DNA of 64,000 nucleotides from Neoechinorhynchus agilis (lineage: Eukaryota > Acanthocephala): assembly GCA_051530055.1 (NCBI GenBank), contig CM121341.1:4650001-4714000 (forward strand). The letters run 5' to 3'. The notes below the pieces were generated by a model. That model was not told the origin of the DNA and did no database searches. It was given only the letters and a program-made list of their open reading frames with translations. Of this stretch, positions 52,757 through 64,000 are shown piece after piece. Both the position numbers and the translations under genes were made by a program. Position 1 is the first letter of the stretch. Each line of letters starts with the position of its first letter.

Positions 52757-55700
52757 TTAGTCGTCGTCGTCGTCTAATATCTGGTTTAGCAGATAATCCT
52801 CGTCGGAGTCTTCTTCGCTGTCGCACTGGCTTTCCGCTGGATTTACATTCTGGTCACTTTCGGGATCGAATTCAATGTCAGAATTATGTTGAAGCAATTC
52901 CTCCTGGTCGTCACGAAGGGGATATTCCAATTTGACGATTTTACTAAGATTGCCGTGAGTACTGGTGATTTGTTCAGGTTGCTTTCCACCGTGGCCTTCT
53001 AATCTCTGTTTAGCATTAGGAAACGGAGAATCGTCTTCTGTCATTTCTCTACTCTGATTGAACTGAAATTTTTCCTTTAGCAATCGGGACTTGTCTTCAT
53101 GCTCCTTATCATTTTGTCCAACTTTATCCCCGTGACACTTCTCGTCTTTGTTAAATCCAACATTTGGAATTCCGCCATCTAAACGTGGTTGTTTCATAGG
53201 AGAGCAATATTCCGATTCGTTGTATGTTCGAGTCGAGTTCACGTTTCGATTGTCACTTAAATTCAATTTGCAACTTTGATGCTCGGCACCCCTATTTAAA
53301 CTAGTCTGATTTGTATTAGATTGTTCTTTTATTTTTTCGGCCAAAGATTGATATGCGTCCGGCAATCTTTTTTTAGTTTCACGCGTATTCTTTGATTCGT
53401 CTTTCTTTTTTTCTACTCGTACGGCTAATGGATCATCGATATCGCTCGGATCGTAACTGCAAATTGTATTAACATATTTTTCAGTTTCCATATCTTCGTA
53501 AATGTACTTCAATTTCGCAGCTTTTTTAAGTTCTTGTTCCTTTTGCTGTTGTTGTTCATCTTGAAGATAATTGTTGTACGCAGGTCCATTGATCGGATTA
53601 TAAGCTCCATCGCACCGTTGATACACCATGGATTGGGGATCGATTCTGTTCACTTGTTGCGCTTGGAAATCGCAAAATTGCCTGTTATTTTGAACATTGA
53701 GGTTGTTAACATTATGTGGTTGAAATTGGATTTGTTGTTGATGATGTAACTGCTGGTTGCTTTCGAACTGTAGATTTTGAATGTTCTCTGCCATTGATCT
53801 GTCTTGAGGCACAAACTGGGCGGCCTCTAGATTTCGTCCTACTACCCCATTTGTAATTGGGAACTGGTTACCATAGAACGCTGATGGAGCACAGTTTGGA
53901 TTGGGCTGTTGTATCTGCGTTTGGTATTGTTGCATTGGAGGCCCTTGGTCTTCAGCGACTGTTTGTTGATATTGAGGAACATTGTTTATTTGGTTAATCT
54001 GGTAGGGCGTCGCCGCACAAAATTGTGTTGCTCCACCATTTTGATTCCCAATGCCACTGTAGACTAATTTCTGGTTTCTTTGGAAATTCGAATTTAATTC
54101 AGGTGTACTGTTGACTGCTTGGTTGCTTTGAACTGCAGGTTGCTCCACTTGAAACTGATACATTTGTTGCCCTACGTTTAGATTTTGGTGTTGAACATGG
54201 CTGTTCAAGTGATCGTTGTAAATTGGTACAACTGTTCGGTGTTCTTGATCCCTCTCGTACACCGAACTATCTTGTAGTGCAATTTCGTTTATAGTCCCAT
54301 CCTGGCTTTCGAGCGCAGCTATGCGTACCGCCTGGACGTCCGAATTTATACCATCGTGTTCGTTAGAAAAATCAGGTGATCGATCTTCACGAAATCGGTT
54401 ACCTTCCACTGCGACGTTTTGTTGATCGGTGACTGGAGCAAAATCTGCTCTTTTTGCAGGCGCGTTCATTGAATATCCTTGTTGTTCGATTGCAAATCCG
54501 TTATTTACGCTAATGTTCTGATTAAGTATTTCTTTTTGGTACTGCGGATTGGGACTCGCAGCCGCAAATCTTTGTTCCTCTGTGACTGGAACACCAGTTG
54601 CTTGTTTTTCGGGCAGTTCGCGTGGAACTTCATTGTTTACCCCAGTGTTCTGATTAGGTGCCGCTATTTGTTGATAGAAACCCGATGTTGCCATATTTTG
54701 TGGATCGGTGAATGGAGCACAAGCCGCTTGCTGGCCCTGCAAGTGCATTGAATATCCTTGCTGTTCGGGTGGATCTTCATTGTTTACCCCAGCGTTCTGA
54801 TTTGGCGCCGCTATTTCGTGTTGTTGGTAGAAACCCGCCGTCGTCATGTTTTGTGGATCGGTGAATGGAGCACAAACCGCTTGCTGGCCCTGCAAGTGCA
54901 CTGAATATCCTTGTTGTTCGCGTGGAACTCTATTGTTTACGTCAGCGTTCTGATTTGGCGCCGCTATTTCGTGTTGTTGATAGAAACCCGATGTTGCCAT
55001 GTTTTGTTGATCGGTGAATGGAGCACAAGCCGCTTGCTGGCCCTGCAAGTGCATTGAATATCCTTGTTGTTCGCGTGGAACCTATTGTTTACCCCAGTGT
55101 TCTGATTAGGTGCCGCTATTTGTTGATAGAAACCCGTCGTCGCCATGTTTTGTGGATCGGTGACGGGAGCACAAGCCGCTTGCTGGCCCTGCAAGTTTAT
55201 TGAATATCCTTGCTGTTCGGGTGGAACTCTATTGCTTACTCCAGTGTTCTGATTTGGCGCCGCTATTTCTTGTTGTTGATAGAAACCCGATGTTGCCATA
55301 TTTTGTGGATCGGTGAATGGAGCACAAGCCGCTTGCTGGCCCTGCAAGTGCATTGAATATCCTTGTTGTTCGCGTGGAACTCTATTGTTTACGTCAGCGT
55401 TCTGATTTGGCGCCGCTATTTCGTGTTGTTGATAGAAACCCGATGTTGCCATGTTTTGTGGATCGGTGATAGGAGCACAAGCCGCTTGCTGATCCTGCAA
55501 GTGCATTGAATATCCTTGTTGTTCGCGTGGATCCTCATTGTTTACCCCAGTGTTCTGATTAGGTGCCGCTATTTGTTGATAGAAACCCGTCGTCGCCATG
55601 TTTTGTGGATCGGTGACGGGAGCACAAGCCGCTTGCTGGCCCTGCAAGTTTATTGAATATCCTTGCTGTTCGGGTGGATCTTCATTGTTTACCCCAGCGT

Positions 55701-58700
55701 TCTGATTTGGCGCCGCTATTTCGTGTTGTTGGTAGAAACCCGCCGTCGTCATGTTTTGTGGATCGGTGAATGGAGCACAAGCCGCTTGCTGGCCCTGCAA
55801 GTGCACTGAATATCCTTGTTGTTCGTGTGGAACTCTATTGTTTACGTCAGCGTTCTGATTTGGCGCCGCTATTTCGTGTTGTTGATAGAAACCCGATGTT
55901 GCCATGTTTTGTGGATCGGTGATAGGAGCACAAGCCGCTTGCTGATCCTGCAAGTGCATTGAATATCCTTGTTGTTCGCGTGGATCCTCATTGTTTACCC
56001 CAGTGTTCGGATGAGGTGCCGCAATTTCGTATTGTTGATAGAAACCCGCCGTCGCCATGTTTTGTGGCTCGGTGATTGGAGCACAAGCCGCTTGCTGATC
56101 CTGCAAGTGCATTGAATATCCTTGCTGTTCGCTTGGATCTTCATTGTTTACCTCAGTGTTCTGATTTGGCGCCGCTATTTGTTGATAGAAACCCGATGTC
56201 GCCATATTTTGTTGATCGGTGAATGGAGCACAAGCCGCTTGCTGGCCCTGGGAGTTTATTGAATATCCTTGTTGTTCGCGTAGAACTTCATTGTTTACCC
56301 CAGTGTTCTGATTAGGTGCCGCTATTTGTTGTTGATAGAAACCCGCCGTCGCCATGTTTTGTGGATCGGTGACTGGAGCACAAGCCGCTTGCTGGCCCTG
56401 CAAGTTTATTGAATGTCCTTGTTGTTCACGTAGACCGTCATTGTTTATCCCGGTGTTCGTATTGGGTGCCGCTATTTCGTATTGTTGATAGAAACCCGCC
56501 GTCGCCATGTTTTGTGGATCGGTGACTGGAGTACAAGCCGCTTGCTGGCCCTGCAAGTTTATTGAATGTCCTTGTTGTTCACGTAGACCGTCATTGTTTA
56601 TCCCGGTGTTCGTATTGGGTGCCGCTATTTCGTATTGTTGATAGAAACCCGCCGTCGCCATGTTTTGTGGATCGGTGACTGGAGCACAAGCCGCTTGCTG
56701 GCCCTGCAAGTGCATTGAATATCCTTGCTGTTCAGGTGGATCTTCATTGTTTACCCCAGCGTTCTGATTTGGCGCCGCTATTTCGTGTTGTTGGTAGAAA
56801 CCCGCCGTCGTCATGTTTTGTGGATCGGTGAATGGAGCACAAGCCGCTTGCTGGCCCTGCAAGTGCATTGAATATCCTTGCTGTTCAGGTGGATCTTCAT
56901 TGTTTACCCCAGCGTTCTGATTTGGCGCCGCTATTTCGTGTTGTTGGTAGAAACCCGCCGTCGTCATGTTTTGTTGATCGGTGAACTGAGCACAAGCCGC
57001 TTGCTGGCCCTGCAAATGCACTGAATATCCTTGTTGTTCGCGTTGAACTCTATTGTTTACGTCAGCGTTCTGATTTGGCGCCGCTATTTCGTGTTGTTGA
57101 TAGAAACCCGATGTTGCCATGTTTTGTGGATCGGTGATAGGAGCACAAGCCGCTTGCTGGCCCTGCAAGTTTATTGAATATCCTTGCTGTTCGGGTGGAA
57201 CTCTATTGCTTACTCCAGTGTTCTGATTTGGCGCCGCTATTTCTTGTTGTTGATAGAAACCCGATGTTGCCATATTTTGTGGATCGGTGAATGGAGCACA
57301 AGCCGCTTGCTGGCCCTGCAAGTGCATTGAATATCCTTGCTGTTCGGGTGGATCTTCATTGTTTACCCCAGCGTTCTGATTTGGCGCCGCTATTTCGTGT
57401 TGTTGGTAGAAACCCGCCTTCGTCATGTTTTGTGGATCGGTGAATGGAGCACAAGCCGCTTGCTGGCCCTGCAAGTGCACTGAATATCCTTGTTGTTCAC
57501 GTAGAACGTCATTGTTTATCCCAGTGTTCTGATTAGGTGTCGCTACTTGTTGATAGAAACCCGCCGTCGTCATGTTTTGTGGATCGGTGAATGGAGCACA
57601 AGCCGCTTGCTGGCCCTGCAAGTTTATTGAATATCCTTGTTGTTCACGTAGAACGTCATTGTTTATCCCAGTGTTCTGATTAGGTGTCGCTACTTGTTGA
57701 TAGAAACCCGCCGTCGCCATGTTTTGTGGATCGGTGACTGGAGCACCAGCCGCTTGCTGGCCCTGCAAGTTTATTGAATGTCCTTGTTGTTCACGTAGAC
57801 CGTCATTGTTTATCCCAGTGTTCTGATTAGGTGTCGCTACTTGTTGATAGAAACCCGCCGTCGCCATGTTTTGTGGATCGGTGACTGGAGCACCAGCCGC
57901 TTGCTGGCCCTGCAAGTTTATTGAATGTCCTTGTTGTTCACGTAGAACGTCATTGTTTATCCCAGTGTTCTGATTAGGTGTCGCTACTTGTTGATAGAAA
58001 CCCGCCGTCGCCATGTTTTGTGGATCGGTGACTGGAGCACCAGCCGCTTGCTGGCCCTGCAAGTTTATTGAATATCCTTGTTGTTCACGTAGAACTTCAT
58101 TGTTTACCCCAGTGTTCGGATTGGGTGCCGCTGTTTCGATTGTTGATAGAAACCCGCCGTCGCCATGTTTTGTGGATCGGTGACTGGAGCAGAAGCCGCT
58201 TGCTGGCCCTGCAAGTTTATTGAATGTCCTTGTTGTTCACGTAGACCGTCATTGTTTACCCCAGTATTCTGATTAGGTGTCGCTACTTGTTTATAGAAAC
58301 CCGCCGTCGAAATGTTTTGTGGATCGGTGACTGGAGCACAAGCCGCTTGCTGGCCCTGCAAGTTTATTGAATATCCTTGTTGTTCGCGTGGAACTCTATT
58401 GTTTACGTCCGGGTTCGAATTGGGTGCCACTACTTGGTGTTGTTGATGGAAACCCGCTGCCGCCATGTTTTGTTGATCGGTGAATGGAGCACAATCCGCT
58501 TGCTGGCCCTGCAAGTTTATTGAATATCCTTGTTGTTCGCGCGGAACTCTATTGTTTACATCAGCGTTCTGATTAGGTGCCGCTATTTGGTGTTGAGGAT
58601 AGTAATCCGCGGTTGCTATGTTTTGTTGATCGGTGAATAGAGCACAAGCCGCTTGCTGGCCCTGCAAATTCATTGAATATCCTCGTTGTTCGTGTGAAAC

Positions 58701-60354
58701 TCTATTGTTTACGTCAGCGTTCTGATTCGGTGCCACTACTTGGTGTTGTTGATGGAAACACGCTGCCGCCATGTTTTGTTGATCGGTGAATGGAGCACAA
58801 TCCGCTTGCTGGCCCTGCAAGTTTATTGAATATCCTTGTTGTTCGCGCGGAACTCTATTGTTTACGTCAGCGTTCTGATTAGGTGCCGCTATTTGGTGTT
58901 GAGGATAGTAACCCGCGGTTGCTATGTTTTGTTGATCGGTGAATAGAGCACAAGCCGCTTGCTGGCCCTGCAAGTTCATTGAATATCCTTGTTGTTCGCG
59001 TGAAACTCTATTGTTTACGTCAGCGTTCTGATTAGGTGCCACTATTTGGTGTTGTTGATGGAAACCCGCTGCCGCCATGTTTTGTTGATCGGTGAATGGA
59101 GCACAAGCCGCTTGCTGGCCCTGCAAGTGCATTGAATATCCTTGTTTTTCGCGTAGAGCTCTGTTGTTTACGTCAGCGCTCTGATTAGGTGCCGCTACTT
59201 GGTGTTGTTGATGGAAACCCGCTGCCGCCATGTTTTGTTGATCGGTTAATGGAGCACAAGCCGCTTGCTGGCCATGCAAGTGCATTGAATATCCTTGTTG
59301 TTCGCGTGAAAAAAAAATCCTTGTTTTCCGACTCTTTGTTTACTCACAACCCATTGGTGTTGTTGATGGAAACCCGCTCCTAATGAGCACAAGCCGCTTG
59401 CTGGCCATGCAAGTGCATTGAATATCCTTGTTGTTCGCGTGAAAATCTATTGTTTACTTCGGCGTTCTGATTAGGAGCCACTATTTGGTGTTGAGGATAG
59501 TAGCCCGCGGTTGCCATGTTTTGTCGATCGGTACCACTAATCATTCGAACAGGATTTGCCATCAATGTAGGATGTATGTTTTGGCCACTATTTCCAAAAT
59601 TTAATCGTTCTGTTGGCGGTTGTTGTTCTTGCTGCCATTGTTGCTGATATTGAGCAGGCTGTTGTTGGTTGTTCATCTGAGTTCCGTAGTTATGCACTCC
59701 CGATGGTTCTTGGGCATTTTGCAATGTTCCAATATTTTGGAGAGCTGGGTTATGGTAAATGTTTTGCGGATTGCCACTTCCTTGAATAAAATTCTGAGCT
59801 GTCATCATGGGATTTGGCTGTTGCATTTGCTGCGTGCCGTAAAAGTGACCCGTATTGCCGGCCAATTGTTGGAGATTTTGGTTTTGGAAGGCATTTGCAT
59901 TGCTTACCGGACCGAAATTTTGTTGGAAATGCCCTTGCACATTCGGGTTGTAGAAATTTCCTTGAGCATACGGTGCCATAACAGCGGCTCCATTTCCACC
60001 AGCCGCAACAGCATATGGTACGGCGCCATCGTAGGTAAGATTTTGAGCTTGAACTTCGTCCCTTTTCCTTAAACGACCATCCTTGTAGCTTCTATTGACA
60101 GCCCAGTGCATTCCTTTAGGACCCTGAGATACTCTCACATGTATAAACTTCCTGCTCACAGATAATGTATGGCGAACTGAGTTTTTCCAACTTTTTACTT
60201 CCTCTTCGTCAGTTATTGCGGCAAAATATGGATAATTCTGTTTAAAATAATCGTAGATCTTTTTCAGTGGCAGTGTGCGATTGGGAGCGTTGTTGATCGC
60301 CATCTTCGCTATTTCAGAGATGCTTATGTCTCCCCACGCATTTGGTCTCGGCAT
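52757..60354 (-). CDS. Forkhead transcription factor with giant Gln-rich repeat body
   Basis: The N-terminus is a forkhead winged helix at about residues 11-95: DISISEIAKMAINNAP, then LPLKKIYDYFKQNYPYF, then the recognition helix WKNSVRHTLSVSRKFIHV. The FOX consensus is WKNSIRHNLSLhxxFirV. The helix-3 Asn of RHNLS is Thr here. A Q/N-rich stretch follows, then about 33 repeats of ~51 residues (consensus QQGYSMHLQGQQAACAP, then TDPQNMATAGFYQQ, then IAAPNQNTGVNN). A unique C-terminal ~600 residues ends in an acidic SDEDYLLNQILDDDDD, a possible activation tail. The total is about 2500 codons, several times a normal FOX protein. The frame is broken three times, all inside repeats: near 59350-59390 (a deletion or small intron), near 58130 and near 55082 (one-base losses relative to sister units). 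The clean unique tail downstream suggests assembly errors or very recent damage. Confidence 0.85.
54600..59470 (-). repeat. Coding minisatellite, ~33 units of ~153 bp, in the forkhead gene
   Basis: Units carry gagcacaagccgcttgctgg, then ttgaatatccttgttgttcg, then attgtttacgtcagcgttct on the plus strand. By eye there are 8 units in 58104-59285, about 20 in 54964-58062, 3 more to 54600, one at 59400 and two degenerate ones before the unique tail. Unit types (MHLQ, INLQ, VHLQ; PF, PV, PI before TD) recur in blocks. For example, two adjacent units with NTNTGINNDGLREQQGHS near 56.45-56.65 kb are identical. This points to recent unequal exchange with the frame conserved. Confidence 0.95.
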
Positions 60355-61560
60355 ATTGTTTTCAACAATTTGAAGCTTTCAACAGTTTCAAAGATATTAA
60401 AATAGATTTGAACCGTTTGTGAGACTTTCGATAGGTTGACAATGTGCTCATCTTAGGTCGTTTTGACTTATCTATTCAGGTGATGTAGCAAACAGTTTAT
60501 GGATAAGTTATTTACCATTCAAACCCCAAATTTGTCAATAACTCTGCGCTTTCGGTCCCAATAAACTGGAGGTAATGTATTGAAGAAACGAAGACAATTT
60601 AAAACTCATTGTTTATGTCCGGTATTATTGCTACCGATCGATAATAAACGAAGTGCCATACGATGCTCACAGTCGCACGTTCCTCGTAGAGTTCCATTGT
60701 CACAAGTTCTTGAGATTTCAAAGCCGAAATTTAAGGTGTTCCTCATCGATCGATAATGCGATAAAAATAGTCTTACATGTCAGAGCGATCATCGAAGTCA
60801 TGCGGGGAATTTGTTACACTCAATAAGCCATCATCACGTATTTTGGAATTCGGATTATAAGGTCCAGAAGCTTGGATTGAGGATTGTTGTGCAGAGTTTT
60901 CCTATCTATAGTTTATGTCGTCTTTTATTTAAATTTACAATTATGCATCTTAGTCTCTATACTTAAAGTAAACATACTTTCTCGATTGTTTCTTTAATTT
61001 ACGTTTCAATCACTAAAATTAAGAAGAGTCTAGGTTAGAATTGTTTTTAGAAAGTAGATCACATTCAAAAGATTTGGTATGGTTAATTTGAGTAATAAGA
61101 AAAATATAGATGCATTGGATGGGGACGGATCCGTAAACCAGTTAAACACGAATATTCTAATATAGAATTCGGTATTTGGCGTTCATATTCGGTGTACTGA
61201 TCCACAAGGCGACTCGGAAATAAATCGGTGACTTATCGCTAATGAGTTGTAATGATGCCTAAACAACGACAAGAATGGAATTACTTTGCTAATAGCAAAA
61301 ACTTTCAAACACACAATAAATTTGATTCCACAAATGTTATTAATAAATCGTTTTATTTCAGGGAATATACAAGCCACCGAACCATGCACATCAGGTATCT
61401 ATTGAAACTTGTAAGTTTTGGGTGTTCCATCTTTGCAGCTACAAAACGTTAGCTGTTGATTGTCGTTTTCCGCTCTCTAGCTTTTGTATTAGTTGAGTTG
61501 GCTTTGGTCGGTTAATTTATAGTTGTTTTCCGCTCTTTCCTCTGAATCATTTCGCATTTG
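60355..61560. other. Upstream region of the forkhead gene / intergenic
   Basis: This is the likely promoter side of the forkhead gene. cgatcgataat motifs recur (about 60636 and 60745), and the rest is AT-rich without a supported gene. Short ORFs around 61183-61452 lie on opposite strands over each other and lack features. Confidence 0.4.
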
Positions 61561-61565
61561 GCCGA

Positions 61566-62900
61566 TTAAGCGCTGGAGACGAAGGTAGAGATTTTTGCGA
61601 GGAATTGAAGGATGGAAAGTGTTGGGACGATGAGTGTTATAAGTGTAAGTAAAAGGATAAATGTGTGGTAGAAATTGAAGAGGCGGAAGAGAATGAAGGT
61701 GTTTTGAGTGCTTTTGAGATTTGAGAGAGGTGTTCTTCTACGAGTTTGGGGGAGCAGATTAGAGTGAACCTCCATTGTGAAATGTATTAAGTATTTTGGA
61801 AAAAGGTTAGAAGGAAAATTGCAGAAGGTTAGAAGAGCGTAGGTGAGCGTTGGTAGGATCACACGGACATATAAAAGTACTTAAGGTCTTTGGATGATAA
61901 TCCGAGGAGTCGGAGGCGTTTAAGAAGATAGAGCTTAATGGATCCCTTGTGCAACAAAATTGATATGTGCTTCTTCTATAGATTTTTCTGAAAATAAAGA
62001 CCAAGTATACGAACAGAGGAGACACGATTGATAGGAAAAGGAAAAAGTGGCTGATCGGAAGGACTATTTGAGATTCAGGGGACGATTTCAAAGCACTTCG
62101 TTAAGTTAAGGGTAAAACATTTAGGGGAGCAAAATTCTTGAACGTGAGAAATCTCGTTAGGAGTAATTGAGAGTGAGACGGAGGATACCGGTACATCCGT
62201 AATGATTATAAGATCACCCGCATACAAGACGTATTTAGAATAAAAAGAGAATGAAATAAGATCGGTTAGGAAAATGTTGAAAGGAATGGGGAAGAGAACA
62301 GTCCGTTCGAGAACTCCTTTGTTGATTGCTAAGGTATTCGAGACGATGCTGCCTATTTTGGTAAATTGTAATCGATTGTTTAGAAAGGAATTAAACCATT
62401 TGATTTGTCAGGCGACAAAAATAAATTTAGAGCATGTATCAAGGAGAAGATTTTGATCGACGGAATCAAAAGCTTTATGAATGTCAATTTGGATGAGTCG
62501 AGAGATAAATAAAGGTTTTGCGTCGAGATAATGAAGAACGCGTCGGTACAGAAGCCGGGCCGGTAACCGAATTGAATGGATGAAATTTTTCGATTGAAGA
62601 TTGGCAGAAGGTGTGCTTTAAAGCATCTCTCTAAGATTTTAGAGAAGGAATCTAAGTTAGAGATGGGTCGAAAACTTGAGGTGGATATAAGTTCACCTGC
62701 TTTCGGGAGCAGAGTTACCCGATCTCTTTTTGGGCAATTATGGAAGATTCCGGTCTTGAAACTTTGGTTGATTATATGAGTAAGTTGATCAATTAAATCT
62801 GGGATGATAAAGAGTAGAGCCCAGTTGGGAATGGGAGAGTTAAGGGATGATTTGCCTGGTAGTTTCCGAAGAAGCATGAGAATATCATACGTAGAAATCA
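61566..62900 (-). mobile_element. Degenerate jockey/CR1-like LINE
   Basis: Minus-strand 62380-62901 encodes LRKLPGKSSLNSPIPNWALL, then VTLLPKAGE, then FRPISNLDSFSKILERCF and IQFGYRPGFCTD. These are the fingers motifs of jockey/CR1 reverse transcriptases (xPxPKxG...yRPIsll...K.lE and qfGFr.g). The palm with the YADD-type box is not in a readable frame. 61566-62091 has traces of the C-terminal part (MILPTLTYALLTFCN). It is the same broad family as the LINEs at 3.4-5.6 and 11-12.6 kb but a different copy. Inactive. Confidence 0.8.
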
Positions 62901-62948
62901 TTAGAGGTGAAGCTATAGAAGCTCAGAGCGGTGTAGTTCTGAAAGGGG

Positions 62949-63580
62949 ATGATGGTTTGTTTGTGTTCGAGTGAGAGTCACAAAGTTAAGCCCATGGATG
63001 AAGAACCGGCTATTACTATCCTGCGTTCAGTTGCAACCACCGGCTTGGGAGGTATAGTATATCGATTTTCATACAGTGTGCCGTTGGACGTTGTATGGTT
63101 GCAGCTCAATATCACTGACTACTTAGAAGCGTTGGCCATTGACAGATTCACTTGGGAGGAAGGCGGAGGTGAACATAACCATATCTTCAATGTTGTTAGG
63201 GGCAGGTCAGCCCGGCAAGTGGAAGTGGGGATTGTTCATTACACGTCAGTCCTACCAAAATACTGGTTGATTCTCCATCTTCTCAATCATCAATTGAGTA
63301 TCATTCAGATGGGTTTTTGTGTTCCTAATCGTGATGATCATCATGGTGAACGATATCTGTGCTGTTGGCAGCACAGTGGGCGTTGGAGCTGTATCTGTGC
63401 TGGCCGGACATTCTCTGGCTTCGAGATGCTCAAGTCACTTGTGTTAATTATCGCACTGTTGATACATGGTGCACTCTGAGTCGATATATCGGTGATCCGG
63501 CCACATCGAGCCGATGTGAATTGAAGGAATACTATGATAGAGTCTCATTGGGCGTCTATTATCTTCAAACGATGGGATAG
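62949..63580 (+). CDS. Unrecognised overlapping ORFs
   Basis: Frame 62949-63479 (MDEEPAITILRSVATTGLGG, then VVWLQLNITDYLEALAID) overlaps frame 63359-63580 (VTCVNYRTVDTWCTLSRYIG, then ELKEYYDRVSLGVYYLQTMG). The codon use looks more protein-like than random, and base composition is less AT-rich than the neighbours. It may be a two-exon gene or retroelement-derived. No family is recognised. Confidence 0.3.
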
Positions 63581-63839
63581 ATTGCCGCGATATTAGTGTG
63601 AAGAACTTTCTAGCTAACGTTGCTTAGTCGTTGATCCATTTCCTTAGCACCAACGGCTTCTACATCATAAATAATGAAGAGGTTGTGGCAATATGCGAGT
63701 TATCCTAATGGGAGAGCGTATAATGTCCTCATTTGTGGGTATTCTGCTTCTGCGCTCATATCCTCGGGACTATGATTGCCTCACAATGAATCGGATGATC
63801 GCTCCCAATCTCGGAATGGAGGAAGGTACGAAAATATAG

Positions 63840-64000
63840 AGAATTAGCTAGGGCCCACCCCTTGGCAGTAGAGGCGTATGGAGCGCTTGGCAGCTCGGCA
63901 CTCTGCTCCAGTAACTCTCGAATAAATTGAGAGAAACGACCGGCGACGCACGAGCAGGTGTATTCCTGCGACAAAATATCTCGATCGCAGTACAACGAGG
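63840..64000 (+). mobile_element. End of a second restriction-like LINE copy
   Basis: Reverse-complement sequence of 27.23-27.37 kb is found here. cgacaaaatatctcg and cagtacaacgagg match the LINE at 27.2 kb in opposite orientation. The plus strand encodes AVEAYGALGSSAL, equal to the GIETYGALGSSAL of the other copy. The element runs off the window edge. Confidence 0.85.

Noticed and set aside
59620-60072. 150-residue plus-strand ORF over the forkhead gene
   Set aside because: Antisense of Gln-rich coding gives Leu-rich frames by composition.

Overview
The window is nuclear DNA from a small-genome invertebrate animal. Introns are 42 to 61 nt, intergenic DNA is AT-rich and retroelements are dense. 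Host genes include metazoan-type ZnT6, REXO5, a gamma-tubulin complex component, CFDP1/BCNT, MRPS18A, CRCP/RPC9, a calpain, an Mps1/TTK-like kinase and a forkhead factor. Several genes start right after a splice-acceptor sequence such as tttctag|ATG, which suggests spliced-leader trans-splicing. That and the tiny introns point to a nematode-like animal. The phylum is inference; no rRNA or leader gene is in view.

Layout. 1-5006 and 7605-12606 are two copies of one tandem segmental duplication. Each carries a repeat-rich AT block, the kinase, the convergent ZnT6-like gene and a dead jockey/CR1-type LINE. A five-exon membrane-protein gene lies between them. 12.6-21.5 kb is mostly transposon debris: a Penelope-like (PLE) reverse transcriptase fragment, an unrecognised gene, a 69-bp-arm palindrome, an RTE-like LINE and a PLE GIY-YIG fragment. 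The last coding codons and 3' tail of that PLE fragment have grown into a 14-copy, 202-bp satellite. 22-27 kb has a hypothetical gene, a lysine-rich H1-like gene and a calpain. 27-29 kb holds a LINE with a restriction-like C-terminal domain, flanked by 93-bp direct repeats cut from a coding exon. 29.5-39.2 kb has a MITE, small genes, REXO5, a gamma-tubulin complex gene, a 236-bp tandem array and CFDP1.

39.2-44 kb is a ~146-bp satellite split by a Ty3/gypsy-type LTR element with a clear 5-bp target duplication. 44-49.6 kb has another three-copy repeat, MRPS18A, CRCP in an operon-like position, and a second H1-like gene that is an inverted duplicate of the one at 23 kb. 50.7-51.7 kb is an RTE-like LINE, followed by a small two-exon gene.

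52.7-60.4 kb is the most striking locus: a forkhead transcription factor whose body is about 33 copies of a ~51-residue glutamine-rich repeat. 60.4-64 kb is intergenic DNA, a third jockey/CR1-like LINE, an unrecognised ORF and the end of another restriction-like LINE copy.

The host genes are mostly unrelated housekeeping functions, so no single pathway links them. The window's theme is rapid local duplication: tandem, inverted, coding-repeat and transposon-derived.
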